IMG/VR virus record: IMGVR_UViG_3300006112_000008
Span: 1 to 64,000 of that record
Reading direction: 5' to 3' (one strand)
From: a virus
Length of the DNA stretch: 64,000 nucleotides
Positions within the stretch are counted from its first letter, which is position 1. The number at the start of each line of letters is the position of its first letter. Below, one piece after another: positions 1-11,028 of this stretch. The translations under genes and the position numbers were made by a program. The notes beneath the pieces were generated by a model, which saw nothing but the letters and a program-made list of their open reading frames with translations, was not told where the DNA came from and did not search any database.

Positions 1-1
1 T

Positions 2-1108
2 ATTGTTACTTTCTTCGTAGGTCCTTCAGAAAATAATTTTATATTCCTAAACCTCACAGGAAATTTCCAATCTCCTAATAGTCCTGTTACACTAGGATTA
101 CACCCCACAAGCGGAACTTTATCTTCATTAATTGATGGAAGATATTATCTTTATGGTTTAACAGGAGCTAATTTCTCTGCCTCCCAAACATTAGTTGTTA
201 AATCGGTGTCTTTAAACGACTACCAGGGTTTTGGATTTGATTATTATTTGTACCCATCTTTTTATATATTTCTCCCAATAACAACCACGACACCAGCAAA
301 CTCAGATCTTGTTAATGGTACTTCTTTAACAGGTAATTTAGTTCCAGGAGACCCTGCGCATAAAAATATAGACCAAGCTGTTACAAACTCCTCCGGAGAT
401 ACAAAAACATTCTGGTTTGGTATTGCTCAGAAAAATTTAGACATAACTTCAGGACAGCAAATAATTAGTTTTCTTGTTGGTCCTTCAGAAAGTAATTTTA
501 CATTTTTAAACACCGTAGGAACATTCACAATATCTAACCCCCCAAAAACCATAGGATTATCTCCTACAAATCAAACTCTTTCTTCTTTAGCTAATGGTAA
601 TTATTATCTGTATGGGTTACCTCAAGCCAACTTTAGCCCCAGCCAGACTTCTGTTGTTAAATCTATATCTCTTAATGATTATAATGATGCTACTTTTAAC
701 AATAAATTATATCCATCATTTTATTTCACATTACCAACATCAAACAGCATAGACCAGGCTGTGAGCTATGCACAAGCAGGACTTCAGGATTATTCTAATA
801 ACGTACAATACTCTTCGTACCCTGTTAATGTTTTAAGCGACGGCTCTAGAACGTTATCAAATACAAACATAACAAATTCTCTTCCAAACAATAAAGATGA
901 ATTTATTTGGTGGGCCGTTCCATCCTCGGCAATACAACCTTCCTTTTGGGTGATTTTACCTGTGTTTGGCCCAAAACAACCTACAGTTACAAGTTATATG
1001 AATAAGTCGTTAGGTTCTAACTTGAATTCTTCTTACGGTCAATGCTACTATAACTTCTACTCTATAAGGGTGGTAGCTAACGCTACTATAACTTTCTACG
1101 TATTGTAA
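2..1108 (+). CDS. Partial tail/virion protein with internal tandem repeat (5' end outside window)
   Basis: The reading frame is open from base 2, so the start lies upstream of the window. It ends with TAA 2 bases before the collagen-like fibre gene. A unit containing FxVGPSExNF, then LSSLxxGxYYLYGL and VVKSxSLNDY occurs twice (about nt 2-225 and 470-680), so the protein is built of near-identical blocks of about 150 residues. It is rich in Asn, Ser, Thr and Tyr and has no Cys-rich or catalytic motif, typical of beta-structured fibre or decoration proteins. Position before the tail fibre suggests a virion protein. The specific role is not recognised. Confidence 0.75.
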   Translation: MVTFFVGPSENNFIFLNLTGNFQSPNSPVTLGLHPTSGTLSSLIDGRYYLYGLTGANFSASQTLVVKSVSLNDYQGFGFDYYLYPSFYIFLPITTTTPANSDLVNGTSLTGNLVPGDPAHKNIDQAVTNSSGDTKTFWFGIAQKNLDITSGQQIISFLVGPSESNFTFLNTVGTFTISNPPKTIGLSPTNQTLSSLANGNYYLYGLPQANFSPSQTSVVKSISLNDYNDATFNNKLYPSFYFTLPTSNSIDQAVSYAQAGLQDYSNNVQYSSYPVNVLSDGSRTLSNTNITNSLPNNKDEFIWWAVPSSAIQPSFWVILPVFGPKQPTVTSYMNKSLGSNLNSSYGQCYYNFYSIRVVANATITFYVL

Positions 1109-1109
1109 A

Positions 1110-4100
1110 ATGGACGATTTAACAGGACTACAGGCACTTAGCATTCCAGGAACCATTGTAAGCATTAATGGTCTTGACCCTGTGGTGCTTGATACGGATT
1201 TAAGAGGAAGCTTAAGAAGTATATCAGGAAATTCAGGAGATGACTTAACTGATATCCCTGGCAAAATGCTGAGTGATGGTATGATTGTGTATGTGGTGGG
1301 AGGCACAAACTACCCTAATACATACTGGCGATATTGGTCAGGAAATCAGAATACTAGAGATGTTGATGGGTATTTACCAAATGGTGATTTAGTCACATAT
1401 TGGACTCAACTTCCTAATTTTTTAGGTAACAACAGTTCAGTCACATCTGTTGCCGGACATACGGGAGATGTTACATTATCTTTTAGTGATATTTCCGGGT
1501 TAGGGAGTATGGCTACGGTTAACGATGTTACTGATGCCGGGCAATATGTAAGAACTACTAACGGCTGGGAAATAGTTTCAATTACTTCTGGAATTACAGG
1601 ATCTACAGGGGCAACTGGATCTGCAGGCTCTACCGGAAGCAAGGGAGTCACGGGAGCCACTGGCGTTAGTGTTACAGGATCAACAGGAGCAACAGGATCG
1701 ACCGGAGCAACTGGATATGTTGGAGCTACAGGACCTACTGGATCTACCGGACCTGCAGGCACATCAATCACCATCAGAGCCACTCTACCTGATTTATCTT
1801 ATCTTGCAGGTTTAAGTAATCCTCAACTAGGCGATGCATATTTAATTGCAGGCCATCTATGGGTGTATACTGCAAATCCTAGAGGCCAATATGGTTTTGA
1901 TGATGTCGGACTTATACGGGGACCCACAGGACCTATTGGTGATATTGGTCCAACGGGCTCAACTGGTCCTATCGGACCTGCCGGAATTACTGGAACAGGC
2001 ACAACTGGACCTATGGGTCCTACTGGGCCTATTGGAATTACTGGACCTGTTGGACCTACCGGAATTACTGGAACAGGCACAACTGGACCTATGGGTCCTA
2101 TTGGACCTACTGGAATTACTGGCTCTATTGGGCCTATCGGTCCTACTGGTGTTGGGATTACTGGACCTATGGGTCCTACTGGGCCTATTGGGCCTACTGG
2201 ACCTGTTGGAGCTACTGGGATTACAGGAACAGGCACAACTGGACCTATGGGTCCTACTGGGCCTATTGGAATTACTGGACCTGTTGGACCTACCGGAATT
2301 ACTGGAACAGGCACAACTGGACCTATGGGTCCTACTGGGCCTATTGGGCCTATCGGTCCTACTGGTGTAGGGATTACAGGAACAGGCACAACTGGACCTA
2401 TGGGTCCTACTGGGCCTATTGGGCCTACTGGACCTGTTGGAGCTACAGGTGTTGGGGTCACTGGCTCTATTGGGCCTATCGGAATTACTGGACCTAAGGG
2501 AGACACTGGACCTATTGGACCTACTGGAATTACAGGGTATACCGGTGCAGGTTATTCGGGAGTAATTTCTACAACAGCATTATCATTAACCCTAGGAACA
2601 AAAACTTTTGTAGTTTCTTATACCGCAGGACCAACCGCATTTACTGTAGGAAACTACGTAATACTCAGCCGCTCTGCTACTCAATATATGGTTGGTATTA
2701 TAACCAGTATGGCAGGCACAAGCTGGACTGTTTCAATTTTCCAGGTTGTTGGAACAGGTACATATAGTTATTGGGGAATAGGACTTTCTGGTGTGGTAGG
2801 TACAGGACCCGCCGGAGGTACAGGCGGAACTGGAAAAACAGGAAGCACGGGCCCTCAAGGAGTAACAGGAGCAACAGGAAAAACAGGAAGCACAGGCTCT
2901 CAAGGTGCAGCAGGAAGTAATGCATTCACTATAAAAGGGTCATTAACGGCTTCCTCATTGCTTTCTAGCTTGCCGACTAAAACACTGGGCGATGCATATT
3001 ATATACCCGCAAGCGGAACAACCGGGCCTGTAGATGTATGGGTTTATAATAACATTGCTCCGTCTCCTAACTATCAATCCGTAGCGGGGTTTTTAAATAT
3101 TGGTCCGATAACAGTCACTAGCACAACCTATGGTGTTACAGGTATGGGTATAGAGAATATATACCTAGATGCTAATTATAATTTAAATGTTAATTATATA
3201 GACTGGTTAAATAATGTTTATGGACCATTTATAGTGCCTGGCGGATCTATACTTGGACCTACTGGACAAACTGGAGTTACAGGAGTAGGTGTCACAGGGC
3301 CTACTGGAGTTACAGGGCAAGGAATATACAATATATCCGTAGACTCTTCTGGTAATTTAAACTTTGTGCTTATAGATGCTAATGGGAATTTATCTACTCC
3401 CCAAGGACCTTTTGCATCCATCCTAGGGCCTACAGGCTCAACTGGTACAATAGGTCCTACTGGAATCACTGGCCCTATTGGTCCTACTGGTGTTGGAATC
3501 ACTGGCTCTATTGGGCCTACTGGTGTTGGAATCACTGGCCCTATCGGTCCTACTGGTGTAGGGATTACAGGACCTATTGGACCTACTGGTGTTGGGATTA
3601 CTGGACCTATTGGACCTACTGGTGTTGGGATTACTGGACCCAAGGGAGACACTGGGTCTATCGGGCCTACTGGTGTTGGAATCACTGGGTCTATTGGACC
3701 TACTGGTGTTGGAATCACTGGCCCTAAGGGAGACACTGGGTCTATCGGACCCATCGGTCCTACCGGTGTAGGGATTACAGGACCCAAGGGAGACACCGGG
3801 TCTATCGGACCTATTGGACCTACTGGTGTTGGAATCACTGGCCCTAAGGGAGACACTGGCCCTATTGGTCCTACTGGTGTTGGAATCACTGGATCTATTG
3901 GACCTACTGGTGTTGGAATCACTGGGTCTATTGGACCTACTGGTGTAGGGATTACAGGACCTATTGGACCTACTGGTGTAGGGATTACAGGACCTATTGG
4001 ACCTACTGGTGTTGGGATTACTGGACCTATTGGACCTATTGGACCTACTGGTGTTGGGATTACTGGACCTATTGGACCTATTGGACCTACTGGTGTAGGG

Positions 4101-6932
4101 ATTACAGGACCTATTGGACCTACTGGTGTTGGGATTACTGGACCTAAGGGAGACACTGGGCCCGCCGCCACAATCACAGCCACAGGTGTTACCTCTGCTC
4201 TTGGCTATATACCTATAGGAGATGCTCCCGATACGCTTCATCAGTACGCTAGGACGAAAGGAGCTTGGCAGGCTATTCAAACAGGAAATCCTTTTGACCA
4301 ACTACTCAATACGACAAACGATGTTACGTTTAATTCTCTGTTATTAAACGGAGGCACAACGCATATTGATTCTTCGGGTAACGCAAGTTTGGGTGGAGGG
4401 TCTGCGACACTTAGGCCAGACTTTGCTTATTTTTCTAAAAACGTAATTGGTAAAGATGGGAGATGGGAATTATATGCAGACGGCTCTGCTGAATTTTCAA
4501 ACCTTTCTGTTGTTATAGATAACGCAGGTAACTTTTGGGCAGGTAATTATTTTTTTAATATAGACCCTATAGGGAACGTGAGTGCCCCAAACTTGGGCAC
4601 AATGTCCTCTCAGAACGATGCTCCTGATTCACTTCAAAATTACGCGAGAGTAAATGGACACTGGGTTAGCCCGTTCGGGGGTTATGTCTCAGATAAAGCT
4701 TATATAAGTTATTCTGGAAATCCATCTATAGGGACCATTCCAGGTCTCCCCGGAGGTTCAGCAGTGTTTAAAGTTACGGGTAACGCTGGTGAATGGGACT
4801 ACAATGCTCCTGATGGGTCAAGATGGATTATAGCTGTCACCTTCGACCAAAAAGATATTGGCGGTTATTTAGAGACATTCAGTGAATATTTGTTTCAGTA
4901 TATTGATGCTCAAGGTAATCCTGGACCAGCTGTTTATTTTTGGAATGATAACAATTTATCAATTTTTGATTTTAGTTGGCCTTCAGGAATGACTGTTTCT
5001 AGATTAACAGCAGACCCTGAACCCGTGGGATCTGAATCTTTTGCAGGTACCTCAAAACTTTCCGCAAGGCTCGATCACGTACATAAATTACCCTTCCCCG
5101 AAATTGGGTTATCTCCCACGGCTTGCACATACAACGGTGTGCTGTTTGTGCAAAACGGCACATATAATGGTTATCCTGTTTATTATCACACAGGTACAGA
5201 ACTGTCCTCACTGATAGGAAACAATCAATATCAGTCATTAGTTGTAACCAATATGTCGATCGGTCCGGACGGTAGTGTTGTACCTACATGGTGCTTGGTG
5301 GCGAATTATCATTCTTTTGTGGGGGATAATGGAACTATCTCCAGTAATGCGGATTATAGTTCAACAGTTCCAGCATTTCCTTGGTTAGCCTCAGGCAGGT
5401 ATTGGGGCACAGTTGTTCCATTACCTTCTCCACTACCTTCGCATCCAGAAAATGTACCCTCGGCAGGGACATCCACAATAGCCGCAAGAGCAGACCACGT
5501 TCATCCATTGCCGTATAACCAAGGATTAGATACAACCAGTAATGTTATATTTAACGCTGTAGATGCTACAGACTATATAGGAGCCCCTGCTTATGATGGT
5601 GGGGGAAATATAATTAATAACCCTAACGTTTTTGGCTCTTGGAGAATTTCTTCAGATGGTTCTCTTTATTTAGCATATGGTGCTGCTAGTGTAGATATTT
5701 CTGGTAATCTTTATGCTAATAATATAGGAGCGATGGCTTCTCAGGCAGATGCACCTGATACACTTCACCAATATGCCAGGATAAACGGAAGTTGGGTACC
5801 TGTTAGCGGAGTTAGTGGTGCTGGAGGAAACCCATTCGACCAAAGTCTCAATAGAGGAGACGGTGTTACTTTTGAAAGCATGTCGATAGGTGGGAGCTAT
5901 ACTTATTTACAACCTGAAGCTCTGCATGTTTTAAACTACACATATGACAATTACCAACCACAGGAACTTTATATTGGATGGATAAATCAAGGAGCGTCTG
6001 TAAATGGTGCCGGGTTTAGGATGTATGGCGGCAGCTATGATGGATTAGGAAATTCAGCAGCTATAGTTTCTTCCAGAACCACAAAGCAGTTGATAATAAA
6101 AAACGACTACGAGTCGACCTCAAAGGTCTCTATATATTCTCCTGGCGGTTGTGAATTAAATGGAAATCCATTAATCACGGATGCTCCTGACACACTACAC
6201 CAATACGCAAGAGTTAGAGGTGCATGGCAAATAACTAGTGGAGGACAAATAACTTCACAGCAAGTTACAACAGCACTTGGATATACCCCATTAAACCCAT
6301 CTTTGGTTGGTGCCTCGAATGGGGTTGCTTCTCTAGACAATGGAGGAAAAGTTCCTGTTAGTCAGCTACCTAGTACAGTGATGGAATACCTAGGAGTATG
6401 GAGTGCAGCTAACAACAGCCCTAAATTAACTGATGGAATGACTGGGGTTTCAGGCGGAAGTGTATACAACGTTTCTGCGGCGGGCACTGTATCTTTCAGT
6501 AATGGAGCTACAGGAGCTAGTGCTGCCACAGGCCCTGGCGCGAATAGATTAACTTTCCAGGTTGGTGATTGGGTAATTTATAATGGCACACATTGGCAGC
6601 AATCTCCTGCTAGTGACGAGGTAATCAGTGTTAATGGATATTCCGGTGTGGTTAACCTAACAACCGACAATGTAACAGAAGGAACCACTAATCAGTATTT
6701 CCAACAAAGTAGAGTATTATCCACAACATTAACAGGTTTCACTGGTGCAAGTAATACTTCTGTGTTAGCTTCTGATACAGCGCTAGTAGCATTAGAAAAA
6801 CTGCAAACACAAATAAATAGCAGGGTTTCTTCCGACTCTACTGTTACAAATATTGTAAAAATAGGGCAAGCTGCATACAATGCTTTAAACCCACCTAACG
6901 CAACCACGCTTTATATCATAGTAGGGGCATAG
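1110..6932 (+). CDS. Giant collagen-like tail fibre protein
   Basis: A 1940-residue protein. Collagen-like Gly-X-Y blocks, mostly GPTG, GITG and GPIG, lie at about residues 160-215, 270-480, 560-600 and 770-1020. Between and after them are small globular segments. The C-terminal half carries four copies of an A-P-D-(T/S)-L-(H/Q)-x-Y-A-R motif (about residues 1037, 1170, 1547, 1691) and two copies of A-R-x-D-H-V-H (about 1326 and 1464), both familiar in trimeric phage fibres as shaft or knob boundaries. It ends in a [20 protein letters not shown]-type tail seen in many phage tail proteins. The likely role is a trimeric host-recognition fibre. It starts 2 bases after the upstream stop and is followed 4 bases later by another virion gene. 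Confidence 0.9.
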   Translation: MDDLTGLQALSIPGTIVSINGLDPVVLDTDLRGSLRSISGNSGDDLTDIPGKMLSDGMIVYVVGGTNYPNTYWRYWSGNQNTRDVDGYLPNGDLVTYWTQLPNFLGNNSSVTSVAGHTGDVTLSFSDISGLGSMATVNDVTDAGQYVRTTNGWEIVSITSGITGSTGATGSAGSTGSKGVTGATGVSVTGSTGATGSTGATGYVGATGPTGSTGPAGTSITIRATLPDLSYLAGLSNPQLGDAYLIAGHLWVYTANPRGQYGFDDVGLIRGPTGPIGDIGPTGSTGPIGPAGITGTGTTGPMGPTGPIGITGPVGPTGITGTGTTGPMGPIGPTGITGSIGPIGPTGVGITGPMGPTGPIGPTGPVGATGITGTGTTGPMGPTGPIGITGPVGPTGITGTGTTGPMGPTGPIGPIGPTGVGITGTGTTGPMGPTGPIGPTGPVGATGVGVTGSIGPIGITGPKGDTGPIGPTGITGYTGAGYSGVISTTALSLTLGTKTFVVSYTAGPTAFTVGNYVILSRSATQYMVGIITSMAGTSWTVSIFQVVGTGTYSYWGIGLSGVVGTGPAGGTGGTGKTGSTGPQGVTGATGKTGSTGSQGAAGSNAFTIKGSLTASSLLSSLPTKTLGDAYYIPASGTTGPVDVWVYNNIAPSPNYQSVAGFLNIGPITVTSTTYGVTGMGIENIYLDANYNLNVNYIDWLNNVYGPFIVPGGSILGPTGQTGVTGVGVTGPTGVTGQGIYNISVDSSGNLNFVLIDANGNLSTPQGPFASILGPTGSTGTIGPTGITGPIGPTGVGITGSIGPTGVGITGPIGPTGVGITGPIGPTGVGITGPIGPTGVGITGPKGDTGSIGPTGVGITGSIGPTGVGITGPKGDTGSIGPIGPTGVGITGPKGDTGSIGPIGPTGVGITGPKGDTGPIGPTGVGITGSIGPTGVGITGSIGPTGVGITGPIGPTGVGITGPIGPTGVGITGPIGPIGPTGVGITGPIGPIGPTGVGITGPIGPTGVGITGPKGDTGPAATITATGVTSALGYIPIGDAPDTLHQYARTKGAWQAIQTGNPFDQLLNTTNDVTFNSLLLNGGTTHIDSSGNASLGGGSATLRPDFAYFSKNVIGKDGRWELYADGSAEFSNLSVVIDNAGNFWAGNYFFNIDPIGNVSAPNLGTMSSQNDAPDSLQNYARVNGHWVSPFGGYVSDKAYISYSGNPSIGTIPGLPGGSAVFKVTGNAGEWDYNAPDGSRWIIAVTFDQKDIGGYLETFSEYLFQYIDAQGNPGPAVYFWNDNNLSIFDFSWPSGMTVSRLTADPEPVGSESFAGTSKLSARLDHVHKLPFPEIGLSPTACTYNGVLFVQNGTYNGYPVYYHTGTELSSLIGNNQYQSLVVTNMSIGPDGSVVPTWCLVANYHSFVGDNGTISSNADYSSTVPAFPWLASGRYWGTVVPLPSPLPSHPENVPSAGTSTIAARADHVHPLPYNQGLDTTSNVIFNAVDATDYIGAPAYDGGGNIINNPNVFGSWRISSDGSLYLAYGAASVDISGNLYANNIGAMASQADAPDTLHQYARINGSWVPVSGVSGAGGNPFDQSLNRGDGVTFESMSIGGSYTYLQPEALHVLNYTYDNYQPQELYIGWINQGASVNGAGFRMYGGSYDGLGNSAAIVSSRTTKQLIIKNDYESTSKVSIYSPGGCELNGNPLITDAPDTLHQYARVRGAWQITSGGQITSQQVTTALGYTPLNPSLVGASNGVASLDNGGKVPVSQLPSTVMEYLGVWSAANNSPKLTDGMTGVSGGSVYNVSAAGTVSFSNGATGASAATGPGANRLTFQVGDWVIYNGTHWQQSPASDEVISVNGYSGVVNLTTDNVTEGTTNQYFQQSRVLSTTLTGFTGASNTSVLASDTALVALEKLQTQINSRVSSDSTVTNIVKIGQAAYNALNPPNATTLYIIVGA
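1590..4170 (+). repeat. Collagen-like coding repeats (GPTG/GITG/GVGITG units)
   Basis: Nine-base units encoding Gly-X-Thr or Gly-Pro-Ile triplets repeat in four blocks, densest at 1920-2560 and 3420-4170. The last block is a higher-order repeat of [11 protein letters not shown]-type units, about 36-45 bases each, often interrupted by GPKGDTG. DNA identity between units is very high, so slippage or recombination could change fibre length. The complementary strand yields long Pro/Val/Ile open frames here that are shadows. Confidence 0.9.
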
Positions 6933-6936
6933 CGGC

Positions 6937-7980
6937 ATGATACTGCATCCAGCAGATAATTTAAAAATAGGTTCATCTCAGGTAACTTCGGCTTATCTGG
7001 GAAGCAATTTAGTTTGGAACTATATAGATGTACAGCTAACCAAAGATTGGTTGAACAGAATAAGCACTATTGGTGGAGTAGCTCCCAGCACAACAGTATA
7101 CAATGCATCTATATATTTATTAAACAGCTTGAGGCAGACAGGTGTACTTTCAAAAATTTTAAGAATGAACCTGTTTTGCGGAGGAGACTGGAAAGCCTCT
7201 CTTGTTCCGCTAATAGCCACAGCAGGTATAGGTTATGACTATAATGGTAGATATGCTCCGAACTCAGGCACACAAGGCCCTTTTGGTGCTGGAGATTGGT
7301 CATTAACCACAGGATTTAATGCATCCTCTAACGCCAACTATCAATCTGCCGGAACCATCGCAGGAAACACCAATTCGAATACACTGAAAATAATAGACAC
7401 AACTGTACCTCAAAATTACTCAGCTTTAACAAATTATTCAGTGCACTTCTCATGCTATATAAGTGGAGGTTCGCCAGGAGGTAATATAACCATAAATACT
7501 GACTTAGGTGTGAATGGTTCAGGAGGACAGAACTTTACATTTCAGCCAGCCTATAGTGGAAACGCAGGACAGGTTTCCAGGTTTAACTGCTATAGCCAGG
7601 ATGCGAACAGTACCGCAGGAGGTACATTAGCTTCTCCTATGTCTAATCCTTTGGGGTTTTTTGTGGGTTCTCGTGTTAGCAGTAGTTACTCCACAATATA
7701 TAGAAGTGGACTATCCAGTAACTTACCTATGAAATCGGGATCTGGAGTTAACCCTAACACCCAAACCGCCACAGCCCCTAATCTAGATACCTCTACGTTT
7801 ATGGTGTTTGGCAGAGGCACGGCAGGAACATACGGAGCTGCGAATAAGCAGATAAGCAACATAACAGATAGAACAATGTACATGTATTCTATAGGCACAG
7901 GATTGACTGATGCGGATGTTTTAAATTTTAATAACGCCATAGCTTTTTTTAATACCATGATAGGTAGAACGAATTATTAA
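6937..7980 (+). CDS. Putative tail fibre-associated/receptor-binding protein
   Basis: A 347-residue protein rich in Gly, Ser, Asn and Thr. The N-terminus (MILHPADNLKIGSS, then AYLGSNLVWN) resembles short virion-attachment segments of phage tail proteins. The C-terminal part, with GSRVSSSYSTIYRSG, MVFGRG and YSIGTGLTDADVLNFNNAI, resembles LamG/concanavalin-like repeats of phage appendages. It begins 4 bases after the collagen fibre and probably forms an adsorption-apparatus partner. Function is inferred from context and composition only. Confidence 0.6.
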   Translation: MILHPADNLKIGSSQVTSAYLGSNLVWNYIDVQLTKDWLNRISTIGGVAPSTTVYNASIYLLNSLRQTGVLSKILRMNLFCGGDWKASLVPLIATAGIGYDYNGRYAPNSGTQGPFGAGDWSLTTGFNASSNANYQSAGTIAGNTNSNTLKIIDTTVPQNYSALTNYSVHFSCYISGGSPGGNITINTDLGVNGSGGQNFTFQPAYSGNAGQVSRFNCYSQDANSTAGGTLASPMSNPLGFFVGSRVSSSYSTIYRSGLSSNLPMKSGSGVNPNTQTATAPNLDTSTFMVFGRGTAGTYGAANKQISNITDRTMYMYSIGTGLTDADVLNFNNAIAFFNTMIGRTNY

Positions 7981-8052
7981 TTTTGCAATTGACTCTGAAC
8001 TGTGTAATGTTTCTAATGATTCTTACAAATCAAAGAAAACAATACAAACAAC

Positions 8053-9162
8053 ATGAGCACACTTGCATTAGCAGTAATATTAAAAAATGAAGAGCACGTA
8101 ATTGAGAAGTGCATAGATCCTTTTATTCCCTACATAGATTATTGGGTTTTAGCAGACAACGGATCTACAGATAAGAGTGAAGAATTGGCTACTAAAAAGT
8201 TAGAAGGTATTCCTGGCGAATATCTTCACCATAAATGGCATGATTTTTCTACCAATAGAAATATGTGCATAGAAGCGGCAGAAAAGAAGGCCAAGTACAT
8301 AGTTATGATGGACGCTGATGATGAGTTTGTTATTGAGGATAAAAATTGGAAAAGCCAGTTAGATTCAGATAAAGATTTTTACTGGGTAGAAATTCATCTA
8401 GGAGGCATAAAATATTTCAGACCACACATTATTAAAAATACCGCCAAAATGAGGTACTTTGGTGTGCTCCATGAATATCTCGAATGGGGAGGCAAAGACG
8501 GAGGAACATTAAGTGGAGTACATATCGCGGCAGGTGTTGGAGGTTCTAGAAGTGCGGATCCTGATAAATATTTAAAAGATGCTGAAATTCTTTTAAAGGA
8601 AGTAAAAAAAGATCCCAAAGACACCAGGAGTATGTTCTATTTAGCTCAAAGCTATAGAGACGCAGGAAAACCGGAAGAAGCACTAAAGTGGTATATGACC
8701 AGAGGAGATATGGGAGGATGGTCAGAAGAAGCATGTGTTTCTTTTTACGAGGCGGGAAAACTAATGGAGCAGCTTGGTCACCCCGAGCCAAATATTGTTT
8801 TAACTTATTTAAAAGCCCATTATGTAGACCCTAGAAGAGCGGAGCCCTTATTATTTCTTGCTGATTATTTCACAAGATTGGGAAAGCATGAGATGGCTTA
8901 CGCATATGCACATGAAGGTACACATAGAAAATCATCAGAAGGATTAACTTTATTTACTGACGCTTTTGCGTATAATTATAAAGCACTGATTTATAAGAGT
9001 GTTGCTGGATTTTATACTAATTCTTTTGCGGGAGGATATTCCGCCTGTAAAGAAGCATTAGCTATATGCCCAGAGCAAGATAAACCAATGCATACAACCA
9101 ATTTAAAATTTTACGAAGATCTTCTCAAAGGTCAGCGCGCAGCCAAAGAGAGTCTTAGTTAA
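8053..9162 (+). CDS. Glycosyltransferase family 2 with C-terminal TPR-like repeats
   Basis: A 369-residue protein. The N-terminal GT-A fold shows LAVILKNEEHVIEKC, DNGSTD at residues 35-40 and a DADD metal/nucleotide-sugar motif at 87-90, as in family 2 glycosyltransferases. Residues of about 190-350 look like helical repeats (SMFYLAQSYRDAGKPEEALK), as in TPR-fused family members. The donor sugar and acceptor are unknown. Sitting next to the tail fibres it could glycosylate a fibre or host surface glycan. The start follows an A/C-rich leader (ACAATACAAACAACATG) instead of a Shine-Dalgarno site. Confidence 0.85.
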   Translation: MSTLALAVILKNEEHVIEKCIDPFIPYIDYWVLADNGSTDKSEELATKKLEGIPGEYLHHKWHDFSTNRNMCIEAAEKKAKYIVMMDADDEFVIEDKNWKSQLDSDKDFYWVEIHLGGIKYFRPHIIKNTAKMRYFGVLHEYLEWGGKDGGTLSGVHIAAGVGGSRSADPDKYLKDAEILLKEVKKDPKDTRSMFYLAQSYRDAGKPEEALKWYMTRGDMGGWSEEACVSFYEAGKLMEQLGHPEPNIVLTYLKAHYVDPRRAEPLLFLADYFTRLGKHEMAYAYAHEGTHRKSSEGLTLFTDAFAYNYKALIYKSVAGFYTNSFAGGYSACKEALAICPEQDKPMHTTNLKFYEDLLKGQRAAKESLS

Positions 9163-9210
9163 TTTTAAAAACCGGAAGAGTCTAACCGGAAAAAACCAGA
9201 CACAACAATA

Positions 9211-9405
9211 ATGCCTATAACATTAAACCCGCAGCCAGTAACAGCAAACACAGTACTTCAGCCAGCTGATGTGCAAGCAATAGTCGCAGCCCTCACCCCT
9301 GTGATCACATTGCCAGGCACAGAGTCCTGGGCTGATCTCGTAGCGTTGAATATTTCTATTCAGCCTAACGGTTCAGGAGTATTGAACGCTCGTTTCAGTA
9401 AGTAA
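9211..9405 (+). CDS. Small hypothetical protein (64 aa)
   Basis: Not recognised. The 64 residues are Pro/Thr/Val-rich with no membrane segment. It starts after the A/C-rich leader CAGACACAACAATA and ends just before a perfect inverted repeat. It is the last gene of the rightward tail cluster and may be a minor virion component; that is inference from position. Confidence 0.6.
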   Translation: MPITLNPQPVTANTVLQPADVQAIVAALTPVITLPGTESWADLVALNISIQPNGSGVLNARFSK

Positions 9406-9415
9406 CCAATAAATC

Positions 9416-9449
9416 CAGAGCATACCTATATTTTTGTAGGTATGCTCTG
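9416..9449 (+). terminator. Perfect 13-bp hairpin at end of tail cluster
   Basis: CAGAGCATACCTA (9416-9428) pairs perfectly with TAGGTATGCTCTG (9437-9449) around an 8-base loop. It lies between the last tail gene and the lysis promoter. No U-run follows, so it may be a terminator without a classic tail or an RNA-stabilising hairpin. Confidence 0.6.
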
Positions 9450-9491
9450 AGAAGGTTATATCTTAAGTTCATTTGAATTATTGAGATATAA

Positions 9492-9520
9492 TTGACAATA
9501 AATAGCCCGTTTTGTATCAT
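9492..9520 (+). promoter_or_regulatory. Consensus sigma70-like promoter for lysis cassette
   Basis: TTGACA (9492-9497), a 17-base spacer and TATCAT (9515-9520) match a strong housekeeping promoter. The first ATG of the lysis cassette is at 9532, so transcription from the usual distance would give a leader of only about 4-6 bases, close to leaderless. Confidence 0.7.
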
Positions 9521-9531
9521 TCTATTAAATT

Positions 9532-10017
9532 ATGGGCACAGAAGAAAACAGCACTAGATCAGAGGTTAATGATGCTGCGTTAGCCGAAATCAATAGAAAG
9601 ATATATGATTTATCTATTGAATTAAGGAATACTAGAGATATCGCCAGAGATGCATTAGCCTCTGTGATAGGTATAGACGGTAATAACGGACTAAAGAGCT
9701 CTATGAAGTCTCTGGCGGATACGGTGGATAGGATGAAAGAAGATTTCTTATTTTTAAGAGAGACTGCCCACAACTATAAAGAACTTAAAGGGCTTATACT
9801 GAGATTTTTATTCACAGGGTCATTTGCTTTCCTATTCCAGTTAGGTGGAGTAGTTTGGTTTTTCTCTGCAGATCACAAGTCTAACGAAAATATCAGCGAA
9901 CAAATAAGAATGATGGCTTCAGACGTTCGCCAAATACAAAAAGATAATACCCAGAGAGATATAACTGAGGCCGAAACAATAGATAAGCTCAAAGACCTAT
10001 TAAATAAAAAACCATGA
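9532..10017 (+). CDS. Membrane protein, lysis cassette (possible holin/accessory)
   Basis: A 161-residue protein with a charged, helical N-terminal half, one hydrophobic segment at about residues 86-115 (LRFLFTGSFAFLFQLGGVVWFF) and a charged C-terminal helix. It is first in a five-gene cassette driven by a consensus promoter and overlaps the next gene by 4 bases. Single-membrane-segment proteins here can be holins, antiholins or tethers. No family was recognised. Confidence 0.65.
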   Translation: MGTEENSTRSEVNDAALAEINRKIYDLSIELRNTRDIARDALASVIGIDGNNGLKSSMKSLADTVDRMKEDFLFLRETAHNYKELKGLILRFLFTGSFAFLFQLGGVVWFFSADHKSNENISEQIRMMASDVRQIQKDNTQRDITEAETIDKLKDLLNKKP

Positions 10018-10199
10018 AAAAATATATACTTTTAGGATTGGTAAGTTTATTTGCAGGATGCGCCACAACGCATTTAAAACAAACCTCAGTCACAGAAAAC
10101 ACTGAGGAAGATTTAGATGCTTTGGATAGCACATTAAATACAGCGGAGTATAAGGCAGTTATTATTAATACCTGGCTAACAGACCATAATAAAAAATGA
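10014..10199 (+). CDS. Small lipoprotein, possible outer-membrane spanin
   Basis: A 61-residue protein with signal peptide MKKYILLGLVSLFAGC. LFAGC is a lipobox, so Cys16 would be lipidated and the mature protein would have about 45 residues. It overlaps both neighbours by 4 bases (ATGA). A tiny lipoprotein next to a coiled-coil membrane protein in a lysis cassette is the usual o-spanin arrangement. This implies a host with an outer membrane. The spanin role is inferred. Confidence 0.7.
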   Translation: MKKYILLGLVSLFAGCATTHLKQTSVTENTEEDLDALDSTLNTAEYKAVIINTWLTDHNKK

Positions 10200-10669
10200 A
10201 CAAGTATTTGATTAATTTTTTAATTTTTTTTGGTTTATGCTTTTATGCAAAAGCCAATCTATCTCGCCATGACATAGATAACTTGCCTGAATCTGTGATT
10301 ATTAAAGCTTCAGGGGAGTTAATAAACCTTTATAACTCAGCTGAAGATGAGGTAAAAAAAACCAAAGCAGACTTAGCTGAAGTACAGAAAAAATATAATG
10401 ATTCTGAGCTTAACTTAAAACACGCGGAGGAAGATAGAGATAAGTACAAACTAGCCGCAGTTAGCGCAGCCAAGCAGAGAGACGTTGTTGTTATTTGCTT
10501 CGCTATATTATTCTCTATGTGGTTTGGAGGATTCTTGGGTAAATTCTTATATTTAGCTCCTCCCCCTTGGGATTTTTTTGCTCCTCTTGCTGGCTATGGC
10601 TTGGGCTTAATTCTTGGCTATGGTCTAGGTAGATATATATTACTCTGGCTCTCTGGATTAATCCCATAA
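10196..10669 (+). CDS. Signal-peptide/coiled-coil membrane protein, lysis cassette
   Basis: A 157-residue protein: hydrophobic N-terminus with a likely signal sequence (about residues 1-21), a charged coiled coil at about 45-88 and two or three hydrophobic segments at about 95-157 rich in Gly (GYGLGLILGYGLGRY). The periplasmic coiled coil plus membrane anchor would fit an inner-membrane spanin partner of the preceding lipoprotein, though the C-terminal membrane domain is unusual for i-spanins. Alternative: a holin-associated protein. Confidence 0.6.
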   Translation: MNKYLINFLIFFGLCFYAKANLSRHDIDNLPESVIIKASGELINLYNSAEDEVKKTKADLAEVQKKYNDSELNLKHAEEDRDKYKLAAVSAAKQRDVVVICFAILFSMWFGGFLGKFLYLAPPPWDFFAPLAGYGLGLILGYGLGRYILLWLSGLIP

Positions 10670-10670
10670 A

Positions 10671-11024
10671 ATGCAAAAAATAATAAACTGGCTCAAAGCT
10701 GTACTTTCGGAAGCCAATGGCGTTCCAAGTAGTATTAGAGTCTGTTTATTCCTCGTGGTCGCGGCAGTTGTGGGCTGTGTGGTTTATGTGATAGTTCACC
10801 ACGCCATAAATCACACAATAAACAACATGATAGATATTCCTAAAAATTTATCCGATCTACTCGCTTTCACAATAGGTGCTTTGGCGGCAGCTAAAACAGG
10901 AAGCAAATTCGGAGAAACAGATTCTCCGGAAAACGTAAGTGGGAATATCGGAAAGCTCGGCATGGCGGCCGCCGAGGCAGTGCAGACAAAATTATCCGCT
11001 AAAGCTAAAGATACAGATATTTAA
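10671..11024 (+). CDS. Holin-like protein
   Basis: A 117-residue protein with an N-terminal amphipathic region, the SSIR motif leading into a strong hydrophobic segment (VCLFLVVAAVVGCVVYVIV, about residues 22-42) and a second weaker hydrophobic segment at about 62-75. The hydrophilic tail is Ala/Lys-rich. This resembles two-segment phage holins of the type preceded by (S)SxR. It lies 1 base after the previous gene and 4 bases before the endolysin. Confidence 0.65.
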   Translation: MQKIINWLKAVLSEANGVPSSIRVCLFLVVAAVVGCVVYVIVHHAINHTINNMIDIPKNLSDLLAFTIGALAAAKTGSKFGETDSPENVSGNIGKLGMAAAEAVQTKLSAKAKDTDI

Positions 11025-11028
11025 TATT

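Noticed and set aside
1406-4301. Long leftward open frames rich in Pro, Val and Ile opposite the collagen-like gene
   Set aside because: They are mirror images of the GPTG/GITG repeats on the other strand; the collagen frame continues through them and has phage homology features.
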